Below are positions 48,166 through 56,937 of a DNA stretch of 64,000 nucleotides, one piece after another; positions within the stretch are counted from its first letter, which is position 1; each line of letters begins with the position of its first letter. A program made the translations under genes and the position numbers. This stretch comes from Actinomycetota bacterium (GTDB lineage Bacteria > Actinomycetota > Thermoleophilia > Solirubrobacterales > 70-9): the NCBI GenBank assembly GCA_018268415.1, contig JAFDWO010000016.1, positions 1 through 64,000 on the forward strand, given 5' to 3'. The notes under the pieces were generated by a model, which worked only from the letters and a program-made list of their open reading frames with translations, did not search any database and had not been told where the DNA came from.

Positions 48166-49763
48166 GCGGCACCGGCGTCCATTATGTCGGCGGCCTGGGC
48201 GAGCCGACGACGATCCCCGCGATCCTCCGCGCCCGCGCCGAGCTGAGCCCCGCCGCCCGCTTCCTCACCCTCGGCGAGGAGACCCGGACCTACGGCGAGG
48301 CGCTCGCCGCGGCGGAGCGCACCGCCGACGCCCTCGCCGCGGTCGGGATCGGCCGCGACAGCAAGGTCGCGGCGCTGCTCCCCAACAGCACGGAGATGCT
48401 CGACGTCTGGTTCGGCACCGCCCTCCTGGGAGCGGTCTTCGTGCCGGTAAACGTCGGCCTGCGCGGCGATGGCCTCGGCTACGTCGTCGAGCACAGCGAA
48501 GCCGAGCTCATCGTCCTCGACGACTCGCTGGTCGAGACGCTCGACGCAGCCGTCCCGGTCGGTCGCGGTCCCCGTCACCGTTACGTGCGTGGCGACGGGC
48601 CGCTGCCGCAAGGCTACGGGTCGCTGGCCGAGCTCCTCGGCGGCGCCCATCCGCCGGCGCCGCGCCCGGCGATCGCGCCGGGGGACCTTGCCACCATCCT
48701 CTACACCTCGGGCACCACGGGCCCGCCGAAGGGGGTGATGAACTGCCACAACGCGATCACCCGACCCGCGCAGGAATGGACCCGCAACCTGGTCCGGGTA
48801 CGCGCGGACGACGTCCTCTACACCTGCCTGCCGCTGTTCCACGCCAACGCGCAGACCTCGACCACGCTCGGCTCCCTGGTCAGCGGTCGCCCGGCGGTGA
48901 TCTCGCCGCGCTTCTCCGCCTCGCGGTTCTTCGACGAGCTGCGCCTCCACGGGGCCACCGTCTTCAACTGCATCGGCGCGATGGTGACGATCCTCTTCAA
49001 GCAGCCCGCGCGCGAGGACGACCTCGACAACCCGGCCCGGCTGGCGGTCACCTCGGCCACCCCGCCCGAGCTCTGGAGCCGCTTCGAGGACCGCTTCGGC
49101 ATCGACCTGGTCGAGATGTACGGGCTCACCGAGACCTCGACCTTCTGTACCTTCAGCCCTCCCGACGACGTCCGGGTCGGGAAGATCGGCAAGCCGACCA
49201 GGTGGGCCGAGGTGCGGATCGGACGCGAGGGCGGCGAGAGCGCCCCCGACGGCGAGCCGGGCGAGATCCTGATCCGCAGCAAGGAGCCGATCACGCTCTT
49301 CCTCGGCTACTACAAGAACGAGGAGGCGACCGAACGGGCGATGGAGGGGGGCTGGTTCCACTCCGGCGACCGCGGTGTCCGTGATCCCGACGGGAACTTC
49401 GAGTTCATCGACCGGCTCAAGGACTGCATCCGCCGGCGCGGCGAGAACATCTCCTCCTTCGAGGTCGAGCGGATCGTCAACGACCACGCCGCGGTCGCCG
49501 AAAGCGCCGCGGTCGGGGTGCCGTCGGAGCTCGGCGAGGACGACATCCTGATCGTCGTCGTCCCCCGCGACGGCGACTTCGAGCCGGCCGAGCTGATCGA
49601 GCACTGTCGCGGGCGGATGGCCGACTTCATGGTCCCGCGCTTCGTCCGCGTGGTCGACCGGCTGCCGAAGACGGCCACCCAGCGGACCGAGAAGTACCAG
49701 CTGCGAGACCAAGGCACGGTTGACGCCTGGGATCGCGAAGCGGCCGAAAAAGCGGCGAAGTAG
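48162..49763 (+). CDS. Acyl-CoA synthetase/AMP-dependent ligase
   Basis: 533 residues, ANL superfamily. The P-loop-like AMP motif is TILYTSGTTGPPKGVM, then YGLTETS, GGWFHSGDRGVRDPDGNFEFIDRLKD and a C-terminal lysine region PKTATQRTEK. It activates a carboxylate to a CoA thioester through an acyl-adenylate. GTG start overlapping the reductase stop. It sits in the P450 operon, so it probably activates an acid made by or fed to that pathway. Related to the ligase at 62762. Confidence 0.9.
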   Translation: MSGTGVHYVGGLGEPTTIPAILRARAELSPAARFLTLGEETRTYGEALAAAERTADALAAVGIGRDSKVAALLPNSTEMLDVWFGTALLGAVFVPVNVGLRGDGLGYVVEHSEAELIVLDDSLVETLDAAVPVGRGPRHRYVRGDGPLPQGYGSLAELLGGAHPPAPRPAIAPGDLATILYTSGTTGPPKGVMNCHNAITRPAQEWTRNLVRVRADDVLYTCLPLFHANAQTSTTLGSLVSGRPAVISPRFSASRFFDELRLHGATVFNCIGAMVTILFKQPAREDDLDNPARLAVTSATPPELWSRFEDRFGIDLVEMYGLTETSTFCTFSPPDDVRVGKIGKPTRWAEVRIGREGGESAPDGEPGEILIRSKEPITLFLGYYKNEEATERAMEGGWFHSGDRGVRDPDGNFEFIDRLKDCIRRRGENISSFEVERIVNDHAAVAESAAVGVPSELGEDDILIVVVPRDGDFEPAELIEHCRGRMADFMVPRFVRVVDRLPKTATQRTEKYQLRDQGTVDAWDREAAEKAAK

Positions 49764-49797
49764 CCCCCGAAACCAAACCATCAAGGAGAGAACGACC

Positions 49798-50103
49798 ATG
49801 GCCGACGACGGCATCTACGAGATCGCGCAGTTGCACATCACCCCCGGGCAGAAGGAGGCCTTCCTCGCCGCCGCGGAGAAGGCGCTCGCAGTGATCGGCG
49901 CCGCTCCTGGCTGCCGCGGCGCGAAGTTCTTCGACTGCGTCGAGGAGGAGACCGAACCGGTCTTCTTCGTCAACTGGGACCGGGTCGAGGACCACTCCGC
50001 CTTCCGCGAGAGCGAGGCGTTCGCCGAGTACCGCTCGCACATCTCGCCTTACTTCGCCGAGCTGCCGACGGCGCGGCACTACGAGCTCGGGGTCGACGCC
50101 TAG
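49798..50103 (+). CDS. ABM-domain (antibiotic biosynthesis/quinol monooxygenase-like) protein
   Basis: 101 residues, the size of a single dimeric alpha/beta ABM domain (IAQLHITPGQKEAFLAAAEKAL, VFFVNWDRVEDHSAFRESEAF). Relatives include cofactor-free quinol monooxygenases (YgiN) and polyketide tailoring oxygenases. AAGGAGAG precedes ATG 49798. It is last in the P450 operon and could oxidise a hydroquinone intermediate. Its stop shares CTAG with the convergent hydroxylase gene. Confidence 0.8.
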   Translation: MADDGIYEIAQLHITPGQKEAFLAAAEKALAVIGAAPGCRGAKFFDCVEEETEPVFFVNWDRVEDHSAFRESEAFAEYRSHISPYFAELPTARHYELGVDA

Positions 50104-51689
50104 ACCCGGCGCACCGGACGACCGAGGTGGAGCGAGCGCGCCAGCTCGCCCACCAACCGGTCGGCCTCGCCGACATCCGCGGCGGTCCCGTAGACGTGGA
50201 AGTCGGGACGTACCAGGGCCAGCTCGATCCCTAGTCGGGAGAACCACCCGGCGTAGGTTCCGTCGACGTCGTCGTACGGTGCGCCGGGCGCGATCCGGGC
50301 GCTGGCACCGCCGAGGCACCGCCAGATCGCGGCGGCTTCCTCGCCGAGGTGGAGGGCAGGATCGCCGCTCGGGCTGAGCAGGACGAATCCCGGGCCGATC
50401 AGGTCGTCGAGGAGCGCGGTCCGGCCCCCGTGCCCGACCCGCCCCTGTACCCCGAGCAGGCCCGCGTACGGGTCTCCGTCCAGGGTCGCTCCGGGGCCGA
50501 GGCGCCAGGGCGGAGGAGGGGGCGGTGCCGACGACGGGTCGGTGCGGGCGGCGATCATCGCCCGGTCGCGCGCCGCCGCCGCGGCGGGATCGAGGACGCA
50601 GATCACCTCGCCCAGGGCGACCGCCTCTTCGATGATCCCGCGCACGTGGCCGAGGCGCTCGGGGCCGTAGGAGTCGAGCAGCTCCTCGCCCGCGATCCCG
50701 GCCTGGATCAGCCCGAGCCGCCAGGCGAGGGCGCGGCTGTCTCGCATCCCGGAACCGAGGCCCTGGCCGAGGAAGGGCGGCATCAGATGGGCGGCGTCGC
50801 CGGCCAGGATCAGTCGGCCCTGGCGCCAGCGGTCGCACCAGCCGGCGTTGAAGGTGTAGACCGCGTGGCGGACCAGGTCGGCGTTCTCGGGGGTGATGCC
50901 CCAGCCGCCCAGCAGTCGCCAGGCGGCCTCCGGCGTGCCCAGCTCCTCCTTCGTCTCATCGGGCAGCAGCATGAACTCCCAGCGCCGCCGCCCGCCCGGG
51001 CCCGAAGGGACGCAGGTGGTCGGCCGGGTCGGGTCGCAGCGCTGCTCGAGGTAGGGCCACCAGTCCCCTTCCCGGTGCGGGATGGTGTCGACCACGAGCC
51101 AGTCGTGGGCGAACTCGAGGTCGGTGCGGGTGGGGCCCATGGTGCGGCGGACGAGGCTGTTGGCGCCGTCGGCACCGACCACCCAGTCGGCGACCGCCGT
51201 CCACCGCTCTTCGCCCGACCCGTCGCCGGCCGTCGCCCGCAGCTCCACCGTGGCGGAGTCCTCGTCCTGGCTCACCGCGTCGGCTTCCCAGCCGCGATGG
51301 AAGGCGACGTTCGGGAGCGTCGCGAGCTTCGACTCGAAGAGGTCCTCGAGGTCGGGCTGGAAGTAGGTGGACATCTCCGGCCAGCCGCTGTCGCCGGGCA
51401 GGTTCCAGGCGATCTCGAGCAGGATCTCCTCCGCGGCGTTGCGGAAGATGTAGGCGCGGTCCTCGCCGATCACCGGCTCCAGCACCGGCCTCACCGCCTC
51501 GCCGAGGCCGGCCGACTGGATCACCCGCACGGCGTCGTGGTGGATCCCGCAGGCCCGCGGGTCCGGATAACGGCTCGGCCAGCGCTCGAAGATCGCGACG
51601 TCGATGCCCAGCATGCCGAGCTGGATCCCGGCCATCATCCCGACCGGGCCGCCGCCGATCACCACGCCCTCGTGATGCGTCTCCCGCAT
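50100..51689 (-). CDS. FAD-dependent aromatic hydroxylase (PheA/TfdB/MhpA family)
   Basis: 529 residues from ATG 51689. FAD motif VVIGGGPVGMMAGIQLGMLG (9-28), the DG motif DWVVGADGANSLVR and the GD motif LILAGDAAHLMPPFLGQGLGSGMRDS. A C-terminal thioredoxin-like domain ends with LALVRPDFHVYGTA. It would hydroxylate a phenolic ring with NAD(P)H and O2. A second enzyme of the family is at 57820. Third gene of the SDR-amidohydrolase-hydroxylase operon on the minus strand. Confidence 0.9.
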   Translation of the reverse strand: MRETHHEGVVIGGGPVGMMAGIQLGMLGIDVAIFERWPSRYPDPRACGIHHDAVRVIQSAGLGEAVRPVLEPVIGEDRAYIFRNAAEEILLEIAWNLPGDSGWPEMSTYFQPDLEDLFESKLATLPNVAFHRGWEADAVSQDEDSATVELRATAGDGSGEERWTAVADWVVGADGANSLVRRTMGPTRTDLEFAHDWLVVDTIPHREGDWWPYLEQRCDPTRPTTCVPSGPGGRRRWEFMLLPDETKEELGTPEAAWRLLGGWGITPENADLVRHAVYTFNAGWCDRWRQGRLILAGDAAHLMPPFLGQGLGSGMRDSRALAWRLGLIQAGIAGEELLDSYGPERLGHVRGIIEEAVALGEVICVLDPAAAAARDRAMIAARTDPSSAPPPPPPWRLGPGATLDGDPYAGLLGVQGRVGHGGRTALLDDLIGPGFVLLSPSGDPALHLGEEAAAIWRCLGGASARIAPGAPYDDVDGTYAGWFSRLGIELALVRPDFHVYGTAADVGEADRLVGELARSLHLGRPVRRV

Positions 51690-51705
51690 CTCGCCGCAGC
51701 CGGGC

Positions 51706-52701
51706 TCAGGCGCCCATCCGGGCGGCGACGCCGGGGAGGAGGCGCAGCGCGTTGCCGCGGTAGACGGCTTCGCGCTCGCCCTCGTCGAGGAGCGGCGTCG
51801 CGTCGAGATTGCTGGCCAGCTCGGCCGCCTTCCAGTCCGGGGTGAACGGCTGATCGCTGCCGGCCAGGAGGCGGTCGACCCCGACCAAGGTCTGGATCGC
51901 GGCAAGCTGCCGCGGGGTCGAGAAGCCCGCGACGTCGTACCAGAAGGTCCCCAGGGTCTCGATCGCCTCGGCCGCCGAGAGCTCGCTCATCTGCGGCACC
52001 ATGTCGAGCAGGCCGCCGATCCGATCGGCGACCACCGGCAGGGCGGCGCCCGCGTGGGGCGCAATCAGCTCCACGTTCGGGAACCGGTGCCTGGTCCCGG
52101 TCAGCACCAGGTTGGCGACCGCGCGGGTGCTCTCGAAGATGAACTCCAGCAGAGGCCGCGGGTAGGCGAGCTCGATGTTCTCCCAGCCAGGGGGCGAGGC
52201 GGGGTGGATCAGCGCCACCGACCCGCGCCGGTCGAGCTCCTCGAACAGCGGGTCGAGGCGGTGGTCGCCGAGGTAGAGGCCGTTGCTGTTGCTCTGCAGG
52301 ATCAGGCCGTCGGCACCGAGCTCGTCGAGGGCGTATCCGAGCTCGACCAGGCTGCCCTCGACGTCGGGCAGCGGCAACGAGGCGAAGAGGCCCAGGCGGT
52401 CGGGATGGGCGCGCACGTGAGCAGCGCCTTCCTCGTTGACCCGGCGGGCCAGCTCGCGAGCCGCGGCGTCGTCGCCGAAGTGGACGCCGGGGGAGGAGAC
52501 GGAGAGCACGGCGAAATCGGCACCGACCCGCTCCATCCCCTGCAGCGCTTCCTCGACGCTCCAGTCGGGGAGGGTCGGGAAGCCGTCCGGCTCGGCGTGG
52601 CCGCCGGCCCGCATCGCCTCCCGGTAGCCCTCGGTCAGGTAGTGGACGTGGACGTTGATCCGCCCTCCGAGCGGGACGGGGGAGGCGTCTCGAAGACCCA
52701 T
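51706..52701 (-). CDS. Amidohydrolase_2-family decarboxylase-like protein
   Basis: 331 residues. N-terminal metal motif NVHVH (His 18, His 20), then LIHPASPPGW, IAPHAGAALP and GSDQPF, the metal/catalytic positions of the ACMSD-type amidohydrolase family. Members such as 6-methylsalicylate and gamma-resorcylate decarboxylases remove CO2 from aromatic acids; true hydrolases also occur. The start codon immediately follows the SDR stop (TAGATG). With the hydroxylase downstream, a decarboxylation-hydroxylation sequence on an aromatic acid is plausible. Confidence 0.85.
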   Translation of the reverse strand: MGLRDASPVPLGGRINVHVHYLTEGYREAMRAGGHAEPDGFPTLPDWSVEEALQGMERVGADFAVLSVSSPGVHFGDDAAARELARRVNEEGAAHVRAHPDRLGLFASLPLPDVEGSLVELGYALDELGADGLILQSNSNGLYLGDHRLDPLFEELDRRGSVALIHPASPPGWENIELAYPRPLLEFIFESTRAVANLVLTGTRHRFPNVELIAPHAGAALPVVADRIGGLLDMVPQMSELSAAEAIETLGTFWYDVAGFSTPRQLAAIQTLVGVDRLLAGSDQPFTPDWKAAELASNLDATPLLDEGEREAVYRGNALRLLPGVAARMGA

Positions 52702-53433
52702 CTAGGACTGCTCGACCGGCACCGCGCCGACGGCGATCGCTGCGCCCGGCTCGGTGTCGGCCGAGTCGACCAGGGCCCAGATTTCGCGGGCGGCTTCGAG
52801 CGGGGAGGCGAGCTCCTCCGCGGCCGCCGCGGCGCGGAAATGGTCGCCCAGCGGGAGCACGTCGGCGGGGCTATCCATCGCCTCGCGGACCATCGCCGTG
52901 TCGACGCCGTAGGGGATGACCGAGAAGATGTTGCCCCGCGCGTTGCCCGCCGCCAGGTCGAGGGCCGCGGCCCGTGCCCAGTGCTCCTGGGCCACCTTGC
53001 CGGCGCCATACTGGGCGATGCCCTCGAGCGCTTTGTGGCCCCCTGGGCTCGAGCAGAGGACGAGCGTGCCGGGGATGTCCCGCTGCGCGGCGGCGGCGAC
53101 GAAGGCGGCGCCGAGGACCTGGCCGGAGGCCGAGTTGAGCAGGACCGAGGAGCGGTGCTCGTCGAGGTCGATCGAACGCAGCGGCCCGATCGGTCCGATC
53201 ACCCCGGAGAAGTGCAGGAAGACCGCCTTGCGCGGGCGCTCGGTGTCGAGCGTCGCCTCGATCGCGTCCTTGACAAGGTCCCAGCTCGCCGGGTCGCCGA
53301 GGTCGGCGGCGAGGTGCTCACCGCGCACGGGCGGCCGTCGCGAGATGCCGATCAGGCGCGCGTCCTGCGGTGCCAGGTCCGCCACGGCTGCGCCGATTCC
53401 TGACGAAGCTCCGGTGATCCAGATCGGGTCGAT
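52702..53433 (-). CDS. Short-chain dehydrogenase with apparent AUC start
   Basis: 243 residues if started at ATC 53433-53431. The NAD motif TGASSGIG (residues 7-14) lies upstream of the first usual start codon (GTG 53385). Between the in-frame stop at 53446-53448 and the motif there is no ATG, GTG, TTG or CTG. GAGAGGAG ends 6 bases before the second of two ATC codons, so initiation at AUC fits well. The catalytic Tyr 142 and Lys 146 (QYGAGK) and Ser 128/129 are present. A sequencing error or frameshift is the alternative. First gene of the minus-strand operon. Confidence 0.75.
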   Translation of the reverse strand: MDPIWITGASSGIGAAVADLAPQDARLIGISRRPPVRGEHLAADLGDPASWDLVKDAIEATLDTERPRKAVFLHFSGVIGPIGPLRSIDLDEHRSSVLLNSASGQVLGAAFVAAAAQRDIPGTLVLCSSPGGHKALEGIAQYGAGKVAQEHWARAAALDLAAGNARGNIFSVIPYGVDTAMVREAMDSPADVLPLGDHFRAAAAAEELASPLEAAREIWALVDSADTEPGAAIAVGAVPVEQS

Positions 53434-53496
53434 GATTCGCTCCTCTCACGCGGGGCCGTCCCATGGCCCGCTCCCTTCACCCGCACGATCCACTAT

Positions 53497-53505
53497 ATAT
53501 CATAT
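53497..53505 (-). promoter_or_regulatory. AT-rich promoter/operator motif upstream of the SDR operon
   Basis: ATATGATAT on the minus strand, within GAGAATATGATATATAG, about 65-75 bp upstream of the SDR start. TATGAT or TATATA here could be a -10 box. It shares its 9-mer with the P450-1 promoter region at 45883. Confidence 0.5.
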
Positions 53506-53594
53506 TCTCCGGTATGTCGGATCGCGAAGCTGCCGGGATGGTCGCCACGAAGCGGAGCTTGGTCGCCGGCCGACGCGGCCCCCGTGGAGACGGG

Positions 53595-54227
53595 TCAGCC
53601 GACGCGGTCTTCGATCGTCGAGAACCAGATCGCCAGCACCGTCTCGGCGACCCGTCGCACCTCGGCTTTGCTGATTGCCGAGGCGATGTAGAAATTCCGC
53701 TCGCCCATCCAGGCGAGGCCTTTGGCCAGCGCCCGGGCCCCGGTCGGACCCCCGTCGTCGGGCACCCCGGCCCGCACCAGGACGTCGCCCAGCAGGTCGA
53801 CGTAGAGGTCGACGGTGCCCCGCCAGATCTCTCGGACCTCGGGGTTCGAGGGGGCATTGTCGACCGCCGCCCGCATCACCACGCCGTGGTCGAGCCACTG
53901 CTTCTCGATCCGCCGGATCGAGCGTTCGATCGTTGTCTGCGGGGGCACGTCGACTTCGGCGGCGAGCGTGTCCGCGTCGTCGCGGGTGACGCCCATCGTC
54001 CGCGCCACCAGCGCCGTGACGACCTCCTGCTTGGAGCCGAAGTAGAAGTACAGCGAGGCGCGGGAGATGCCCGCGCCGGCGGCGATCTGCTCGACCGTCA
54101 CCGGGTCGAGGCCGCGCTCCTCGAGCAGCGCCTCGGCGGCGTCGAGGATCGCCTGCTCGCGCCGGTCGCCCTTGGTCGGGTTGTCGGGTCGACGCGGTCG
54201 CTCGGCGACGGGTTCAGATGCGCTCAC
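53595..54227 (-). CDS. TetR-family regulator
   Basis: 210 residues from GTG 54227; longer in-frame versions add a Pro/Arg-rich tail. HTH: REQAILDAAEALLEERGLDP, VEQIAAGAGISRASLYFYFGSKQEVV. The C-terminal domain (ERSIRRIEKQWLDHGVVMRAAVDNAP, LAWMGERNFYI) matches the TetR group near lipid/sterol catabolic genes. It lies between the SDR operon and the divergent P450-2 operon and probably governs both. There is no clear ribosome binding site at the chosen start. Confidence 0.87.
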   Translation of the reverse strand: MSASEPVAERPRRPDNPTKGDRREQAILDAAEALLEERGLDPVTVEQIAAGAGISRASLYFYFGSKQEVVTALVARTMGVTRDDADTLAAEVDVPPQTTIERSIRRIEKQWLDHGVVMRAAVDNAPSNPEVREIWRGTVDLYVDLLGDVLVRAGVPDDGGPTGARALAKGLAWMGERNFYIASAISKAEVRRVAETVLAIWFSTIEDRVG

Positions 54228-54299
54228 GGGGGAGAGGCTAACTCTCTTCGCCGGCCCGGTACGGCACCGGCGGCGAGTCGGTGCAAAATCGACGTCGTG

Positions 54300-54328
54300 T
54301 TGACAATGGATAGTACCTGAGATATTTT
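54300..54328 (+). promoter_or_regulatory. Sigma70-type promoter of the P450-2 operon
   Basis: A consensus -35 TTGACA (54300-54305) and TATTTT (54323-54328) are separated by 17 bp, about 40 bp upstream of the ribosome binding site GGAGGT at 54355. ATATTTTCCGG here resembles ATATTCTCCGG at 53503, so a shared regulator site may overlap. Confidence 0.65.
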
Positions 54329-54364
54329 CCGGCGCGGGAATTGCCAACGGGAACGGAGGTTGTG

Positions 54365-55558
54365 ATGACGGTCGCCGAGCGAAGCCCTTCGTCGAGAGTC
54401 GATCTCTACGCGGACGAGGTGCTCGAGGACCCCTGGTCCACCTATAAGGAGCTGCGCGACCTCGGGCCGGTGGTCCACGTCGAGCCGATCGACGCCTACG
54501 CGATCCCTCGCTACGCCGAGGCCCGCGAGGTCCTGCGTGACTGGCAGCGGTTCACCTCGGTCTGCGCGGTCAGCCTCAACGACCCCGCCAACGAGGCCTT
54601 CGCCGGCACCGTGCTCGCCTCCGACCCGCCGTTCCACGACCGCCTTCGGGATGTCGTCCGCGAACGGCTCTCGCCGGCGGCGATCCGCAAGCTCGACGCC
54701 GATGTCTCCAGGCAGGCAGACGAACTGGTCGCGCGGCTGGTCGAGCAGGCCGAGTTCGACGCCCACGAGGACCTCGCCCGGTTCTTCCCGATCTCGGTCG
54801 TCGCCGACCTGATCGGCCTGCCGGACGAGGGCCGGGAGCGGCTGATGGATTGGGCCAACGCCGTCTTCAACGCCTTCGGCCCCGGCGACAACGAGCGCAC
54901 CCTCGCCTCCTTCCCGCTGATCGGCGAGATGCAGGCCTACCTGGCGGAGGTCGCGACCCGCGACCGGCTGGCGCCGGGCAGCATGGGCCTGGCGATCTAC
55001 GAAGCCGCCGACCGCGGCGAGATCGGCCCCGAGTCCTGCCACCCGCTGCTCTCCGCCTACGTCTCCGCCGGCATGGACACGACGATCAACGCGATCGGCT
55101 CGGCGATGCTGCTGTTCGGCGCGAACCCGGACCAGTGGGCGAAGCTGAAGGCCGACCCGGCGCTGGCCCGCAGCGCGATCAACGAGGTGCTCCGTTGTGA
55201 GGCCCCGGTCCAGTCCTTCTGCCGCCAGGCGACCGACGCCCAGGAGGTCGCCGGCAGCGAGATCCCGGCCGGCGCCAAGGTGCTGGTGATGTTCGGCTCG
55301 GCCAACCGCGACGAGCGCAAGTACGCCGATCCGGACACCTTCGACGTGACCAGGAACGCGATCGACCATCTCAGCTTCGGCTTCGGCGTCCACCGTTGTG
55401 CCGGAGCCTCGCTCGCCGGCCTGGAGATCGAGGCGATCCTCAACGCGCTGGTCCGCCGGGTGGCGACGATCGAGATCGTCGGCGAGCCGGTCCGCGCTCT
55501 CAACAACGCGACCCGCGGCCTCCACAGCCTGCCCGTCGCGGTCACGGCGCAGGGCTGA
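54365..55558 (+). CDS. Cytochrome P450
   Basis: 397 residues from ATG 54365 after GGAGGT. I-helix AYVSAGMDTTINA (AGxDTT), ExxR-containing NEVLRCEAPVQSFCRQ, and heme loop FGFGVHRCAGASLAG with Cys 345. Resembles CYPs that oxidise aromatic acids and ethers or terpenoids; substrate cannot be named. First of a long plus-strand unit ending near 61.8 kb. No dedicated ferredoxin lies beside it, so it may share the reductase encoded at 47179. Confidence 0.92.
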   Translation: MTVAERSPSSRVDLYADEVLEDPWSTYKELRDLGPVVHVEPIDAYAIPRYAEAREVLRDWQRFTSVCAVSLNDPANEAFAGTVLASDPPFHDRLRDVVRERLSPAAIRKLDADVSRQADELVARLVEQAEFDAHEDLARFFPISVVADLIGLPDEGRERLMDWANAVFNAFGPGDNERTLASFPLIGEMQAYLAEVATRDRLAPGSMGLAIYEAADRGEIGPESCHPLLSAYVSAGMDTTINAIGSAMLLFGANPDQWAKLKADPALARSAINEVLRCEAPVQSFCRQATDAQEVAGSEIPAGAKVLVMFGSANRDERKYADPDTFDVTRNAIDHLSFGFGVHRCAGASLAGLEIEAILNALVRRVATIEIVGEPVRALNNATRGLHSLPVAVTAQG

Positions 55559-55568
55559 GGCGGGGCGG

Positions 55569-56735
55569 ATGGCGGGCGCGGAGCAGATCGTCGTCGCGGG
55601 CGCGGCGGCGACGAAGTTCGGCCGCCGGCCCGAGCTCGAGATCGCCGAGCTGGGCGTCGAAGCGGCGCGCGCGGCGCTCGCCGACGCCGGCTTCGAGCCC
55701 GCCGACGTCGATGCGATCTACGTCGGCACCTTCCTCGCCCAGTCGCTCAACCGCCAGGGTGTGCCGGCCTCGCTGATCGCCAACCTGCTCGACCTCGGGC
55801 CGGTGCCGGCGACGACGCTCGAGGGGGCCTGCGCATCGGGCACGATAGCCCTCCGCCACGGGATCCTGGCGGTGCGCGCCGGGAGCGCCCGGGTGGTGCT
55901 CTGCGTCGGCGTCGAGCAGATGACCGGCGCCGCCACCGAGGCCGTCACCGGCGCCCTCGGCGAGGCCTTTCGCCGCGACCCCGACCAGGAGGCCGGGCTC
56001 ACCTTCCCCGGCTTCTTCGGCCTCGTCGCCGACGCCCACGGCGCCCGCTACGGGACCGGCCGCGAGGAGCTGACCGCGGTCGCGACGAAGAACCGCGCCC
56101 ACGGCGCCACCAACCCGCGGGCGATGTTCGCCGAGGCGGTCGACGCCGAGCGGGTCGAGACCTCGCGCTTGATCGCCGACCCGCTGCGGGTCTTCGATTG
56201 CTCGCCGATCGCCGACGGGGCGGCCGCCGCGGTCGTCTGCCGCGAGAGCGACGCGCCCCGGCGGTCGCGCGCGATCAGGGTGCTCGCCTGCGAGCAGGCC
56301 TCCGGCCCGGTTTCGACGATCGACGCAGGCGAGGACCTGACTTCCTTCGTGGCCACCCGCGCCGCCGCCGCGGCGGCCTACGCGACCGCCGACGTGAAGC
56401 CCGCCGACCTCGACGTGGTCGAGGTCCACGACTGCTTCACGATCGCCGAGATCGTCGACTGCGAAGACCTCGGGATCCTGCCCCGCGGCGAAGCCGGCCC
56501 GGCGATCGTCGCCGGCGCCACCCGGATCGCCGGCGGCGAGCCGGTCGTCAACCCGAGCGGCGGCCTGCTCTCGCGTGGCCACCCGGTCGGCGCCACCGGC
56601 CTCGCCCAGGTCCACGGGCTGGTCGCCCAGCTGCGCGACGAGGCCGAGAACCAGGTGCCCGGCGCGCGGCTCGCGCTCTCCCACAACCTCGGCGGCACCG
56701 GTGCCGCCGCGACCGTCACCGTGCTCGCCTCGTGA
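55569..56735 (+). CDS. Thiolase-superfamily protein (SCP-x/Ltp-like)
   Basis: 388 residues. Active-site region EGACASGTIALRHG with the nucleophilic Cys, HDCFTIAEIVDCEDLG, and GGLLSRGHPVGATG with the catalytic His. The HDCFT and GGLLSRGHP forms are those of SCP-x/lipid-transfer thiolases, which include the retro-aldolase Ltp2 of sterol side-chain breakdown. Such proteins pair with a DUF35 partner, and the next gene encodes a DUF35-like OB fold. A C-C bond cleavage on a CoA thioester is likely. Confidence 0.87.
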   Translation: MAGAEQIVVAGAAATKFGRRPELEIAELGVEAARAALADAGFEPADVDAIYVGTFLAQSLNRQGVPASLIANLLDLGPVPATTLEGACASGTIALRHGILAVRAGSARVVLCVGVEQMTGAATEAVTGALGEAFRRDPDQEAGLTFPGFFGLVADAHGARYGTGREELTAVATKNRAHGATNPRAMFAEAVDAERVETSRLIADPLRVFDCSPIADGAAAAVVCRESDAPRRSRAIRVLACEQASGPVSTIDAGEDLTSFVATRAAAAAAYATADVKPADLDVVEVHDCFTIAEIVDCEDLGILPRGEAGPAIVAGATRIAGGEPVVNPSGGLLSRGHPVGATGLAQVHGLVAQLRDEAENQVPGARLALSHNLGGTGAAATVTVLAS

Positions 56736-56926
56736 GCGCCGGGCCGCAGGCCGGCGCCGTCGTGGTGGCGACCACGGCCCTCCGCGTCCCCCTGCCCGGC
56801 AAGCCGCCGGGCGAGGTCGTGGCGCTGGTCGAGACCGACGCCGGGCGGCGCCTGGTGACCCTTGCAGTTGACCCCGATCGACGACCGAAGCCCGGCGAGA
56901 CCGTCGAAGTCGGCTTCGAAGACTAA
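56732..56926 (+). CDS. Minimal DUF35-like OB-fold partner of the thiolase
   Basis: 64 residues, GTG start overlapping the thiolase stop (GTGA). The segment GEVVALVETDAGRRLVTLAV then KPGETVEVGFED resembles the C-terminal OB fold of DUF35 proteins (typically ALVELDEGPRLVT...GMPVEVVFED). The usual N-terminal zinc ribbon is absent, including its cysteines. DUF35 proteins form complexes with SCP-x thiolases and aldolases, so this may be a stripped-down subunit or a remnant. Assignment is from pattern memory. Confidence 0.6.
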   Translation: MSAGPQAGAVVVATTALRVPLPGKPPGEVVALVETDAGRRLVTLAVDPDRRPKPGETVEVGFED

Positions 56927-56937
56927 GAAAGGCAAGC

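Noticed and set aside
53385-53480. Frameshifted start of the SDR from the ATG in CCATGGGACGG on the minus strand
   Set aside because: That frame gives no SDR-like N-terminus, and the strong GAGAGGAG site fits initiation just before TGASSGIG; an indel is kept only as an alternative in the finding.
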